Part shown: in pieces, positions 1 to 8,974 of the stretch
How positions within the stretch are numbered: the first letter of the stretch is position 1
How the letters are laid out: each line of letters starts with the position of its first letter
Source of the DNA: Streptomyces reniochalinae
GTDB taxonomy: Bacteria; Actinomycetota; Actinomycetes; Streptomycetales; Streptomycetaceae
Reading direction: 5' to 3'
Length of the DNA: 64,000 nucleotides
NCBI RefSeq assembly: GCF_003323735.1
Contig: NZ_QOIM01000033.1
Location: forward strand, 223,483 to 287,482
Program-made: the position numbers and the translations under genes
The notes under the pieces: generated by a model
What the model was told of the DNA's origin: nothing
Database searches by the model: none
Seen by the model: only the letters and a program-made list of their open reading frames with translations

Positions 1-1577
1 CCGGTGGCGAACAGCTGCTGGCCGCTCGGTTCGGCGGGGAAGATCCAGCTGCCCTGGGTGCCGAAGAAGCCCAGCTGCCACTGGGAGCAGACCGGCTCCT
101 TGGGTTTGCACGGCACGGTGGTGCCCAGCACGGTGTTCAGCGGCTGCTCGCGGATGTCGAGCCGGACGCCCGCGCGGGAGAAGGACGACTTGATCGCCTG
201 CATGGTGTTGGACGTCTCCGTCGACCCCGACTGGGAGAGGAGTTCGAGGGCGAGTTCCTGTCCCTTGTCGATGCCCTTTCCGCAGTGCCCCTCGCCCGTT
301 CCCGGTGCGGCGCAGCGCAGCGTGCCGTGCCCGTCCTCGCCGCGCTTCCAGCCGTGCGCGGCGAGCAGCGAGCGGGCCTTCTCCGGGTCGTACGGCAGCG
401 CGTTCTCCTCCATCAGGGCCGAGGGGACGGGGCCGAGCGTGGGTTCGGCGCTGCCGTGCCAGACGTGCTTGGAGATCGCCTTCTGGTCGATCAGGGACTG
501 GAGAGCCCTGCGTACGTACCGCTGCCGCATCAACGGCCCCGTCTCGGGGTGGTTGAGGTTGGGGACGAGGTAGGTGACGCCCCAGCTCTCCCACGGGTCG
601 ATGCGGTAGCCGGTCTCCTTGAAGTGCGCGGACTGCGCCATGACGGAGGGCGGGATGTAGCCGTAGTCCAGGCCGCCGGCGCGCAGCACGTTGAACTCGC
701 TGCTCGCGGTGGTGAACGGTTTGAGGACGACCCGGTCCAGGTGCGGCTTGTCGGGGCCGGCGTAGCGCTTGTTGGGGACGAGGGAGACGTGTCCCGACGC
801 GGTCCACTTCTCGACGCGCCAGGGCCCCATCGTGGTCTTCCACAGCGGGTCGCTGTCGAACTTCGAGAGCTGTTTGGCGTGCGTAAGCAGCCGCTTGAAG
901 ACTTTCTTCGGGTCCTCGCCCTTCTTGCTCCAGGCGTGCCGGGGCAGCGGCTTGAAGTACTCGAGCTGGTCGGCGGTGAACCATGCGGGGTTGTACGAGC
1001 GGTCCAGGCGCAGCCGGAAGGTGTGGTCGTCCAGCACCTGGAACCTCTCGACGTTGTCGGGCAGCAGCTTCGGCGAGTAGCCGCCCCAGTCGTCCTTGTT
1101 GGCGCGGATCAGCTCGAACCAGAAGCGCACGTCGTCGGCGGTCACCGGCTCCCCGTCGCTCCACCGGTAGCGCTTTTTCAGGGTGACGGTGACGGTGCGG
1201 TTGCCGTCGCTGAAGCGGGGCTTGTCCGCGACGTTGCGCGGACTGTCCATCGTCAGCTTGCCGCTCTTGTCCGGCTCGGGCGTGTAGAGCGGCGGGTAGA
1301 GCAGGTTCTGGATGGCGCTGTTGTAGGTCGCCAGATAGCCGGGCGCGCCGATCGGGAAGATCCAGTTGGGGGTGGCCGCCGGTGGGAGCGCCATGACGGC
1401 CGTGCCGCCCTCGACGGGTGTGCCCTGGCCGGGCCGCACATCGGTGACCGCCTCCACCTTCGGCCCGCAGCCCGCGAGCAGCGCGGTGGCGACGAGCAGG
1501 GTGACCGAGGCGAGCAGCCGGCCGTGGGGGCGGTGTATTCGCGCCCTGACACGTGTGCGAGTCCTGGACTGGCGCAT
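1..1577 (-). CDS. ABC transporter substrate-binding lipoprotein, family 5 (3' end cut by window)
   Basis: Extracellular solute-binding protein of the oligopeptide/dipeptide family (SBP_bac_5). The reading frame is open from an ATG at 1577 to the window edge, giving at least 525 residues. The N-terminus has a basic stretch, a hydrophobic segment and a lipobox LLAGC, so the protein should be a membrane-anchored lipoprotein that hands substrate to a permease. Typical family phrases such as YRWSDGEPVTADDVRFWFE and SWGVTYLVPNLNHPETG are present. GGAGG lies at 1582-1586. The gene is divergent from a ROK regulator. It is separate from the complete transporter operon at 39.4-45.8 kb. The substrate cannot be told from sequence. 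Confidence 0.9.
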   Translation of the reverse strand, partial: MRQSRTRTRVRARIHRPHGRLLASVTLLVATALLAGCGPKVEAVTDVRPGQGTPVEGGTAVMALPPAATPNWIFPIGAPGYLATYNSAIQNLLYPPLYTPEPDKSGKLTMDSPRNVADKPRFSDGNRTVTVTLKKRYRWSDGEPVTADDVRFWFELIRANKDDWGGYSPKLLPDNVERFQVLDDHTFRLRLDRSYNPAWFTADQLEYFKPLPRHAWSKKGEDPKKVFKRLLTHAKQLSKFDSDPLWKTTMGPWRVEKWTASGHVSLVPNKRYAGPDKPHLDRVVLKPFTTASSEFNVLRAGGLDYGYIPPSVMAQSAHFKETGYRIDPWESWGVTYLVPNLNHPETGPLMRQRYVRRALQSLIDQKAISKHVWHGSAEPTLGPVPSALMEENALPYDPEKARSLLAAHGWKRGEDGHGTLRCAAPGTGEGHCGKGIDKGQELALELLSQSGSTETSNTMQAIKSSFSRAGVRLDIREQPLNTVLGTTVPCKPKEPVCSQWQLGFFGTQGSWIFPAEPSGQQLFAT

Positions 1578-1611
1578 GCTGCCTCCGGTGTAACGGCCAA
1601 AGATAGCGAGC

Positions 1612-1641
1612 AAAGTACGGAGGCTTCCGAAAAAAGGTCAA
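1612..1641 (-). promoter_or_regulatory. Putative vegetative promoter of the binding-protein gene
   Basis: On the minus strand TTGACC (1641 to 1636) is followed after 18 bases by TACTTT (1617 to 1612), close to the HrdB-type consensus. Transcription would start near 1605, giving a leader of about 28 bases that includes the GGAGG at 1586-1582. Seen by eye only. Confidence 0.5.
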
Positions 1642-1751
1642 GACCTCTTGGCCACTTCTGTGGAAATCGTGTCTACTGACGGAAGTTGGAGCCGCCACTT
1701 CCTTCGGCGACCGAACCAAGACCCGTGCACGAGTGACCAGGACAGGTGTCT

Positions 1752-3011
1752 ATGCCCCCCGCACCGCAGCAGCCGAGCGCCCCGGCCGTACCGGCGGGGC
1801 TGCCCGGCACGGCGGCCCGCGTTCTCGACCTGGTGGCGAGCGGCGTCGTCTCCTCACGCGCCGACCTCGTCCGCGAACTGGGCCTGGCGGCCTCCACCGT
1901 CTCCGCGCGGGTGCAGGAGCTGGTGGACCAGGGGCTGTTGACGGAGGTCGGCGAGGGCACCTCGCGCGGCGGCCGGCGCCCCAGGCTGCTGCGGATACCC
2001 GACGACGGTGCCGTCGCGCTCGCCGCCGACCTGGGCAGCCACCACGTGCGGCTCGCAGCAGTCGGCCTGACCGGCAGCGCCGCCGACGTCGAGGAGCACG
2101 CCCTCGACCTGGCCGCGGGCCCAGCGGCGACACTCGGAGTGCTCGTCGAGCGGCTGCGTGCGCTCGCGGAACGGCAGCGGGCCGCGGGCCGCACCGTCCG
2201 CGGTCTCGGCGTCGGCTTCCCCGGCCCCGTCGACACCGAGGCCGGGCGGGTGGTGGCCCCCTCGCGCATGCCGGGGTGGCACCTGTTCGACCTGCGCGAC
2301 CGGCTCGCCGACGCACTCGGCCTGCCCGTCCTCGTCGACAACGACGCCAACGTCATGGCGCTGGGCGAACACCGCACCGTCCTGCCCCACCTGCGCCACC
2401 TGGTGCTGGTCAAGGCGGGGCGCGGCATCGGCTCGGGCGTCATCAGCCACGGCACGCTCTACCGGGGCGCGGGCGGCGCGGCCGGCGACATCAGCCACGT
2501 GCGGGTGGAGGCGGCGGCCGAACGCCCCTGCTCCTGCGGCAACATCGGCTGCCTGGAGACGGTCGCCAGCGGCGCTTCCCTGGTCGCCGCGGTGCGGGAG
2601 CGCGGGCTGCGGGTGGACGGCGCCGCCGACGTCCTGCGTCTGGTGCGGGACGGCGAGCCGCAGGCCACCACCCTGGTCCGGCAGGCGGGGCGGCACATCG
2701 GCACGGTGCTCTCGGTCGTCGTCAACTTCTTCAACCCGCAGGCCGTCGTCCTCGGTGGCGCGCTGGCCGCGGCGGAGCCGCTGGTCGCCGCCGTACGCGG
2801 CATGCTCTACGAACGCTGCCTGCCGATGACCACCAGCGACCTGGTGATCACCGCCTCGACCACGGGTCCTGACGCAGGGCTGCTCGGCGCGGGCCACGCC
2901 GCGCTCCGCGAGTTGGTACACGAGGCCCCGGCGGAAACGGGCCGGGCGCCCGCGGCCCCGGCGGCGGAACCGGGCCGAGGGGCCGGGACCCCGATGGCGG
3001 AACCGCGCTGA
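1752..3011 (+). CDS. ROK family transcriptional regulator
   Basis: NagC/XylR-type repressor of about 419 residues. An N-terminal winged helix-turn-helix (about residues 15-75, with DLVRELGLAASTVSARVQEL) precedes a ROK sugar-kinase-like fold. The fold shows DLGSHHVRLAAVGL (phosphate-binding loop), LGVGFPGPVDTEAGRVVAP and VDNDANVMALGEH. The ROK zinc motif CSCGNIGCLE is intact, with an upstream histidine in GDISHVRV. Such proteins usually sense a sugar or amino sugar and repress neighbouring uptake genes; the divergent binding-protein gene is the obvious target, which is inference. A GTG at 1746 is an alternative start. The C-terminal 35 residues are Pro/Ala-rich tail. Confidence 0.88.
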   Translation: MPPAPQQPSAPAVPAGLPGTAARVLDLVASGVVSSRADLVRELGLAASTVSARVQELVDQGLLTEVGEGTSRGGRRPRLLRIPDDGAVALAADLGSHHVRLAAVGLTGSAADVEEHALDLAAGPAATLGVLVERLRALAERQRAAGRTVRGLGVGFPGPVDTEAGRVVAPSRMPGWHLFDLRDRLADALGLPVLVDNDANVMALGEHRTVLPHLRHLVLVKAGRGIGSGVISHGTLYRGAGGAAGDISHVRVEAAAERPCSCGNIGCLETVASGASLVAAVRERGLRVDGAADVLRLVRDGEPQATTLVRQAGRHIGTVLSVVVNFFNPQAVVLGGALAAAEPLVAAVRGMLYERCLPMTTSDLVITASTTGPDAGLLGAGHAALRELVHEAPAETGRAPAAPAAEPGRGAGTPMAEPR

Positions 3012-3135
3012 GCACCGCCGGGGCCGCCCCGCCCCTTTCGACGACCCCCTCCCGCCTTGCACTTCCCCGTCAATCCCCTCATCCCCTACAGCGTCCGCAG
3101 GAAGACAGCGTCCGCAGGAAGGAACCTCCCTCCCG

Positions 3136-4644
3136 ATGACACCGACCTCCCTCCCCGGCCCCGTCGGCGCCGGCGCCCCGCGCCGCAGGCTGCGCATCGG
3201 CATCGGCGGCATGGCGATCGAGTCCAGCGAGTTCTGCCCGCACCGCTCCTCCTACGAGGACTTCCGCGTCACCCGCGGCGCCGACCTGCTCGCGCGCTAC
3301 ACCTGGACGCGCCCCGACGACGGGCTGGCGCCCCTGGTGGAGTGGGTGCCGCTGGTCCACGCGGTGGCCCTGCCGGGCGGGCCCGTGGTACGGGAGACGT
3401 TCGAGCGCATCCGCGACGAACTGGTCACCCGCGTCCGCGACGCCGCACCGCTCGACGGTCTCGTCTACGACATCCACGGCGCCATGAGCGTCGTGGGGCT
3501 CACCGACGCCGAGGCCGAACTGACCGCGGCCGTCCGCGAGGCGGCCGGGCCCGACACGCTGATCTCCGCGGCGATGGACCTGCACGGCAACGTCTCCCAC
3601 GACTTCGCCCGCCACCTCGATCTGCTGACCGCGCACCGGCTCGCCCCGCACGAGGACGCCTGGGAGACCCGGGAGCGCGCCGCACGCAAACTTGTCGAGC
3701 GCCTGGCCACCGGCGCGGGACGGCCGCACCGCGCCTGGGTGCAGGTGCCCGTCCTGCTGCCCGGCGAGAAGACCAGCACCAGGCTGGAGCCCGCCAAGTC
3801 GCTCTATGGCTCACTCGCCGACGTCGAGGCGAGGGACGGAATCTGCGACGCGGCGATCTGGGTGGGCTACGCGTGGGCGGACGAGCCGCGCTGCCGGGCC
3901 GCCGTCGTGGTCACCGGGGACGACGCCGACCTCGCGCTGGAACAGGCCGGGGCGCTGGCCCGGCGCTACTGGGAGGCGCGGCACGACTTCACCTTCGTCG
4001 GGCCGACCGGCCAGGCGGACGAGTGCATCGCCGCGGCGGTGGCCTCCACCGCGCGCCCCTTCCTCATCAGCGACTCGGGCGACAACCCGACGGCCGGCGG
4101 CGCCGGCGACCTGGCCTACATGCTGAGCAGGCTCCTTGCCGACGACGACCTGGCGGCGGGCCGCGTCACAGCACTGCACCCCGGCATCCACGACCCCGCC
4201 GCCTTGGCCGCCTGCTTCGCCGCGGGCACCGGCGCCGAGGTGACGCTGAAGGTCGGCGGGCACGTGAGCGCGGGCAGCGGCGTCCACGCCGAGCCCTGTG
4301 AACTTGCCGGAGAGGTCGTCTCTCTGCAAACACTCGGCGGCGTGCGGGCCGCAGCCGTGCGCCACGGCGGAGTCACCGCCGTCCTCACCGAACGCCGCAC
4401 CCCTTTCCACACCAGGGCGGACTTCGGCGAACTCGACCCGCTCGGGTACGACCTCGTCGTCGTCAAGATCGGCTACCTGGAGCCGGAGCTGTACGACATG
4501 GCCGCTGACTGGCTCCTCGCGCTGACCCCCGGCGGCGTGGACCAGGACCTGCTCCGGCTCGGCCACCACCACGTGGCCCGCCCGCTGTACCCCTTCGACG
4601 ACGAGGGGTTCGAGGACCCGGGGACGGTGCCGGTGCTGTTGTGA
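3136..4644 (+). CDS. M81 family metallopeptidase (MlrC-like)
   Basis: Protein of 502 residues of the MlrC/DUF1485 family, named for the microcystin-degrading peptidase of sphingomonads. The family start is recognisable (RIGIGGMAIESSEFCPH, then YDIHGAMSVVG and SAAMDLHGNVS), as is the C-terminal domain with SDSGDNPTAGGAGD and FHTRADF. Most family members are uncharacterised putative zinc peptidases or amidases. It lies 124 bases downstream of the ROK regulator on the same strand, so it may share a transcript with it and act on the peptide taken up by the divergent transporter. That link is inference. Confidence 0.85.
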   Translation: MTPTSLPGPVGAGAPRRRLRIGIGGMAIESSEFCPHRSSYEDFRVTRGADLLARYTWTRPDDGLAPLVEWVPLVHAVALPGGPVVRETFERIRDELVTRVRDAAPLDGLVYDIHGAMSVVGLTDAEAELTAAVREAAGPDTLISAAMDLHGNVSHDFARHLDLLTAHRLAPHEDAWETRERAARKLVERLATGAGRPHRAWVQVPVLLPGEKTSTRLEPAKSLYGSLADVEARDGICDAAIWVGYAWADEPRCRAAVVVTGDDADLALEQAGALARRYWEARHDFTFVGPTGQADECIAAAVASTARPFLISDSGDNPTAGGAGDLAYMLSRLLADDDLAAGRVTALHPGIHDPAALAACFAAGTGAEVTLKVGGHVSAGSGVHAEPCELAGEVVSLQTLGGVRAAAVRHGGVTAVLTERRTPFHTRADFGELDPLGYDLVVVKIGYLEPELYDMAADWLLALTPGGVDQDLLRLGHHHVARPLYPFDDEGFEDPGTVPVLL

Positions 4645-4756
4645 GACGCAGCCGTGACACCATGCCCGGGCCCGGGGCCCGCGGCACCCGTTAGCCTGTG
4701 GGAACTGTCACCGCCCGGCCGTCACCGGGCACGGGGGACAGCCGGAAGGCGGCCGC

Positions 4757-6643
4757 ATGGCCCGAAGCACGCACCACCACGGGATGGGGGACGGTCGTTC
4801 AGGTATGCCCATGGAATTGCAGCGCGGCCACAAGGCCAGGATCAGCGATCTGACGGCGGGCACCGATCTGTACGTGGGCGTGCAGATCACCGGCGGGGGA
4901 CTCTCCTTCGACATCAGCTGTTTCGGTCTCGACGAGCAGGAGCAGCTCTCCGACGACCGCTACTTCATCTTCTTCAACCAGCCCAAGTCGCCCGAGGAGT
5001 CGCTCCAGCTGCTGGGCGCGCAGGCCGGGGACACCGAGTCCTTCCGGGTCACCCTGGAGCGCATACCGCTGCAGGTACAGCGGCTCTCCTTCACGGCAGC
5101 GCTCGACGGCGCCGGACAGATGTCGCAGATCGGTCCGGGCTACATCCGCATCGTCGCGGGCGGCGAGGAAGTCGCGCGGTACGCCTTCGACGGCTCGGAG
5201 TTCAGCACCGAGCGCGCGGTGATGCTGGGCGACATCTACCGCAAGAACGACGTCTGGCGGTTCGCCGCGATCGGCCAGGGATTCGACGGCGGGCTGGACG
5301 CACTGCTGAAGAACTTCGGCGGCGAGGTCGCCGAGGAGCAGGGGCAGGGGCAGCAGGCCGCCCCTGACCAGGGTGTGCCCGGTTTCGCGCCGCCAGGCGG
5401 CGGTGCCTCCGCACCGCGGCAGCCCGCGCCCGGCTTCGCGCCGCCGCCCGGGGCCGCGGCCCCGCAGCAGCCCCAGGCACCGGCTCCGCAACAGCCGCAG
5501 CCCGTACAGCAGCAGGCTCCGGCGCCCCCGGCCCCGGCCCCAGCACAGCCGCAGGCACCGCAGGCACCGCACCCGCCTGCTCCGGCACAGCCGCAGGCGG
5601 CCCAGCAGCCCCCGGCGCCTCACCAGCCGCAGGTACCCCAGCAGCCGCAGGCCCCGCAGCCGCCTCAGCCGCCGACTCCGGATGTGCACGGTGCGCCCAC
5701 CATGGTCGCTCCCTCGCCCTTCCAGCCGCAGCACGGCGGCCAGGTGCCGCCACCGCCGCAGCAGCCGGGGCCGCCAGGACAGCAGTACGGCGCCCCCGGG
5801 ATGCCCCAGGCGCCGCAAGCGCCCCAGCCGTACGGAACCCCGCAGGCGCCCGCGCAGCCGGGGCCGCCCGTCCCACCAGGGGGCGGGCAGCTGTCCAACC
5901 CGTTCGCCCAGCAGCCGCCGGGCCCCGGCGGCTTCGGCGCCGGCCAGGCACCGCAGGTCCCGCAGGTTCCGCAGGGCCCGGCCGCGGGCATCGGCGCGGC
6001 GCTCCAGAAGTTCCACGAGGTGCCGACCGGTCAGCGCTGGACGTTGCAGAACCCGTCCCTCGTCCGCGCCGACATCGGCATCGACGGCCAACCCGTGCTC
6101 GCCAAGCAGGGCAGCATGGTGCTCTACCAGGGCAAGGTCGACTTCTCCTACAAGGGCGCGGGATTCACCGGGCGCGTGGTCGGCAACGCGACCGGCCAGG
6201 AGATGCAGCTGATGCGGTGCAGCGGCCGCGGCCAGGTCTTCTTCGCCGAGAACGCGGCACACGTGCACCCGGTGGAACTCCAGGGCGACTCGCTCTGCGT
6301 CTCCGCCGAGAACGTGCTCGCCTTCGACGAGTCGCTCCAGCACGAGGTGCGCCGGATCGAGGGCCACGGCATCCCCGGCGGCGCCCTGTTCACCATGCAG
6401 TTCTCCGGCACCGGAACCGTCGTCGTCAAGACGCAGGGCACGCCCGTCGTCCTGCCGGTCACGCCCACGACGTTCGCCGACGCGCAGGCCGTGGTGGCCT
6501 GGTCGGCGGCGGCCCAGGTGATCATCTCCAGCCAGGTGCGGCTGCGCCGCAACGCCTACCCGGGGCACAGCGGCGAGTCCGTGAACCTCCAGTTCCGGGG
6601 CGCGCCCGGCAACTTCATCGTCGTCCAGCCGTACGAGGTCTGA
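4757..6643 (+). CDS. TerD-domain / AIM24-domain fusion protein
   Basis: Protein of 628 residues in three parts. Residues about 17-195 are a TerD-like domain (QRGHKARISDL, GGLSFDISCFGLD, LGDIYRKNDVWRFAAIGQGF), the calcium-binding fold of tellurite and stress-resistance clusters. Residues about 196-410 are a Pro/Gln/Ala linker with no predicted fold. Residues about 411-628 are an AIM24-like beta-rich domain (LVRADIGIDGQPVLAKQGSM, FFAENAAHVH). The start at 4757 has GGAAGG at 4744-4749 with seven bases spacing; an internal ATG at 4805 begins exactly at the TerD domain and is an alternative. It heads a three-gene run with two stand-alone AIM24 genes. Function is unknown; a cytoplasmic stress scaffold is a guess. 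Confidence 0.85.
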   Translation: MARSTHHHGMGDGRSGMPMELQRGHKARISDLTAGTDLYVGVQITGGGLSFDISCFGLDEQEQLSDDRYFIFFNQPKSPEESLQLLGAQAGDTESFRVTLERIPLQVQRLSFTAALDGAGQMSQIGPGYIRIVAGGEEVARYAFDGSEFSTERAVMLGDIYRKNDVWRFAAIGQGFDGGLDALLKNFGGEVAEEQGQGQQAAPDQGVPGFAPPGGGASAPRQPAPGFAPPPGAAAPQQPQAPAPQQPQPVQQQAPAPPAPAPAQPQAPQAPHPPAPAQPQAAQQPPAPHQPQVPQQPQAPQPPQPPTPDVHGAPTMVAPSPFQPQHGGQVPPPPQQPGPPGQQYGAPGMPQAPQAPQPYGTPQAPAQPGPPVPPGGGQLSNPFAQQPPGPGGFGAGQAPQVPQVPQGPAAGIGAALQKFHEVPTGQRWTLQNPSLVRADIGIDGQPVLAKQGSMVLYQGKVDFSYKGAGFTGRVVGNATGQEMQLMRCSGRGQVFFAENAAHVHPVELQGDSLCVSAENVLAFDESLQHEVRRIEGHGIPGGALFTMQFSGTGTVVVKTQGTPVVLPVTPTTFADAQAVVAWSAAAQVIISSQVRLRRNAYPGHSGESVNLQFRGAPGNFIVVQPYEV

Positions 6644-6656
6644 GGGGGAGCCCGTC

Positions 6657-7343
6657 ATGAACCAGCCAGCAGCACTCGCGGGCTTCGCGCCCGCCCCCGT
6701 GGCAGCCAGGATGCACAACCACGGCGCCCACATGGTGAAGGTCGCCATGCAGTCGGGTCATGACCTGTTCGCACGGCCCGGGTCGATGGTCGCCTACGAG
6801 GGCTTCGTCCAGTACGAGGCCAACCCGCCCGCCGTCCGCCAGATGGCCTCCCAGTGGCTGACCGGCGAGCAGAACCCGCTGATGCTCTGCCGCGGCGACG
6901 GCCTGCTCTACCTGGCCGACTACGGCGCCGACGTGGTCTGCCTCAACCTCAACGAGGAGTCCCTTTCGGTCAACGGCACCAACCTCCTCGCCTTCGACGC
7001 CCACCTCCAGTGGGGCGTCGAGCGGGTCAAGGGCCTGGCCAAGTTCGCCGGCCAGGGCCTGTTCAACGTCGGCGTCCGCGGCACCGGATGGGTCGCTCTG
7101 ACCTCGCGCGGCGCACCCGTCGTCGTCGACTGCGGGCGCGGCGAGGACGAGACGTACGTCGACCCGGACGCGCTCGTGGCCTGGTCCAGCGGCCTGAAGA
7201 TGAAGGGCAAGCGCAGCATGAAGGCGAGCGCCCTCATCGGCCGCGGCAGCGGCGAGGCCTACCAGATCGCCTTCTCGGGCCAAGGCTTCGTCGTCGTCCA
7301 GCCGAACGAGGACAGCACGGACCGCATCCGCGTCCGGGGCTGA
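6657..7343 (+). CDS. AIM24 family protein
   Basis: AIM24-like protein of 228 residues, named after a yeast mitochondrial biogenesis factor; the bacterial role is unknown. It repeats the pattern of the fusion's C-terminal domain: an early segment with ARPGSMVAYEGFVQ, a middle YLADYGADVVCLNLNEESLS and a late GEAYQIAFSGQGFVVVQPNE. The start is 13 bases after the fusion gene with GAGGGGGAG upstream, so the genes are very likely one operon. No signal peptide or membrane segment is visible. Confidence 0.85.
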   Translation: MNQPAALAGFAPAPVAARMHNHGAHMVKVAMQSGHDLFARPGSMVAYEGFVQYEANPPAVRQMASQWLTGEQNPLMLCRGDGLLYLADYGADVVCLNLNEESLSVNGTNLLAFDAHLQWGVERVKGLAKFAGQGLFNVGVRGTGWVALTSRGAPVVVDCGRGEDETYVDPDALVAWSSGLKMKGKRSMKASALIGRGSGEAYQIAFSGQGFVVVQPNEDSTDRIRVRG

Positions 7344-7361
7344 GGGGGAAGGAGAACAGCC

Positions 7362-8117
7362 GTGCAGAGCTCACTCTTCGGCTACGCCGAGATCCAGACC
7401 GAGGACCGGTACGCGGTGCAGAACCCGCAGCTGCTGCGGGTCCAGCTGACCGGGCACGACGACGTGCTGGCCCGCCAGGGCGCGATGGTCGCCTACCAGG
7501 GGCTGCTGGAGTTCGACGCCGAGTACGCCACACACGGACAGCGCCGCGGGCCCGCCCGCGAGCAGCTGCCGCTGATGCGCTGCTCGGGCCAGGGCACGGT
7601 GTTCCTGGCCAACCTGGCGCAGTACGTCCACGTGGTCGACGTCGACCACGACGGACTCACCGTGGACGCCGCCTACGTCCTGGCCATGGACTCCACGCTG
7701 CACCACGAGATCATCTCCGTGGACAGCCAGTTCGGCATCTCAGGCACCGGCGCCTACAACCTCAACATCACAGGCTCCGGCAGGGTCGCGCTGATGACCT
7801 CGGGCCAGCCGCTGCTGCTGAACGTCACCCCGGACACCTACGTCAACGCCGACTCCGACGCGGTTGTCGCCTGGTCCAGCGGCCTGCGCGTCCAGATGCA
7901 GGCCCAGACCTCCTCGCAGGGCGTCTGGCGCCGCCGCGGCAGCACCGGCGAGGGCTGGGAACTGTCGTTCCTGGGCCAGGGCTACGCGCTCGTCCAGCCC
8001 AGCGAGCTCCTGCCGCCGCAGGGCGCCGAGATCGGCGGCGGGCTGCGCGCCCAGTACGGCATGGGCGCGCAGGGCGCCCACGGCCAGAACCAGGGCAACA
8101 TCTTCACCAACCGGTAG
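7362..8117 (+). CDS. AIM24 family protein
   Basis: Third AIM24 paralogue in the run, 251 residues, starting at GTG 7362 with GGGGGAAGGAG upstream, 18 bases after the previous stop. Family landmarks are LARQGAMVAYQGLLEF, MRCSGQGTVFLANLAQYVH and ELSFLGQGYALVQPSE. The last 30 residues are Gly/Gln-rich. A strong hairpin at 8131-8164 ends the operon. The three paralogues may assemble together, which is inference from their shared fold and order. Confidence 0.85.
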   Translation: MQSSLFGYAEIQTEDRYAVQNPQLLRVQLTGHDDVLARQGAMVAYQGLLEFDAEYATHGQRRGPAREQLPLMRCSGQGTVFLANLAQYVHVVDVDHDGLTVDAAYVLAMDSTLHHEIISVDSQFGISGTGAYNLNITGSGRVALMTSGQPLLLNVTPDTYVNADSDAVVAWSSGLRVQMQAQTSSQGVWRRRGSTGEGWELSFLGQGYALVQPSELLPPQGAEIGGGLRAQYGMGAQGAHGQNQGNIFTNR

Positions 8118-8130
8118 ACCGGCCAGGGGC

Positions 8131-8164
8131 GGCTGTCCCCTCGCAGTATCGCGAGGGGACAGCC
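8131..8164. terminator. Terminator hairpin after the TerD/AIM24 operon
   Basis: Perfect 14-bp stem (8131-8144 with 8151-8164) around a six-base loop, lying 13 bases past the third AIM24 stop. There is no long U tract, as is usual in Streptomyces. It could also stop the opposing transcript ending at 8324. Confidence 0.75.
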
Positions 8165-8323
8165 GTCGCCGGTTCATCACCCGCCGTACGAGACCACGAC
8201 GCCGTCCCTCGCACTCGCCTTCCCGTCGCCAAGACCAGCTGCGCCTCCGCCGAGAAGCAGCCGCGGGGCCTGAAACGGGGTCGGCCGCTCCTGCCGGACC
8301 GGCCCGACCCACTGCGGGAACGG

Positions 8324-8974
8324 TCACAGATAGCGGGGCCTGAGCGCCGCCTCGGTCGCGTCCCGCCACACGCGGTAGGAGGGCACCTTGTCCAGTTCGT
8401 TCAGGTCGGTGTACTCCACCAGCCGGTCGGCGTCGTCCTGGAGCACAGCGTGGGCGTCCGTACCCAGCAGTTGCTTCCACACCTGCTTGGGCCCCAGTTT
8501 CTCCCCCTTCGCCTTCCCGCCACACCCCACATGCTTCTCCACCTCGGCAGGCGTGCCGTACGGATAGCCGTCGAGGTCCAGCCCCGGAACGACCTTCTCC
8601 AGCGCGCCCTTGTCCGCCAGCATCCACGATTCCGTCATCAGCACCGGCACCAGAGCGACCGTCTGGGCAACACGCCTGTGCTCCGCACGCCATTTCTCCA
8701 GCCCCGCGACGTAGGCACGTGCCTTGTCGGCGGCGTCCCAGTCGCAGTGTACGAAGAGCACTTGGCAGTCCCGGGCGAGCGACCGCGCCTCCGTCAGCAC
8801 GTCGTCGGCCGGCCTGGTGGTACGGATATCGGAAACCTCGCAGCCGAGGACGTTGACGTGCCGGTCCGACGCGTGCAGCAGATCAAGCAACTGCTTGTGG
8901 ATCAGATGGGACAGATACCTCTCGTCGCTGTTGCCCTCGCACAGCAGACCGGGCCGCAAAAACTCCTCCTTCAC
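8324..8974 (-). CDS. TOPRIM-like protein (DUF4276-like), partner of the AAA ATPase
   Basis: Protein of 216 residues starting at GTG 8974, whose first bases overlap the upstream ATPase stop (GTGA), so the two are translationally coupled. The N-terminal LLCEGNSDERYL supplies the TOPRIM glutamate, and FVHCDWDAADKARAYV supplies the DxD-type acidic loop. TESWMLADKGALEKV matches the segment typical of DUF4276 proteins. TOPRIM partners of such ATPases act as nucleases in OLD, RloA/RloB (AbiL) and PARIS-type anti-phage systems. This arrangement fits that class, but which named system, if any, cannot be decided by eye. Confidence 0.75.
   Translation of the reverse strand: MKEEFLRPGLLCEGNSDERYLSHLIHKQLLDLLHASDRHVNVLGCEVSDIRTTRPADDVLTEARSLARDCQVLFVHCDWDAADKARAYVAGLEKWRAEHRRVAQTVALVPVLMTESWMLADKGALEKVVPGLDLDGYPYGTPAEVEKHVGCGGKAKGEKLGPKQVWKQLLGTDAHAVLQDDADRLVEYTDLNELDKVPSYRVWRDATEAALRPRYL

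Noticed and set aside
285..1679. Long plus-strand open frame of 464 codons
   Set aside because: It is antisense to the binding-protein gene. High GC keeps other frames open, and it has no family resemblance or ribosome site.
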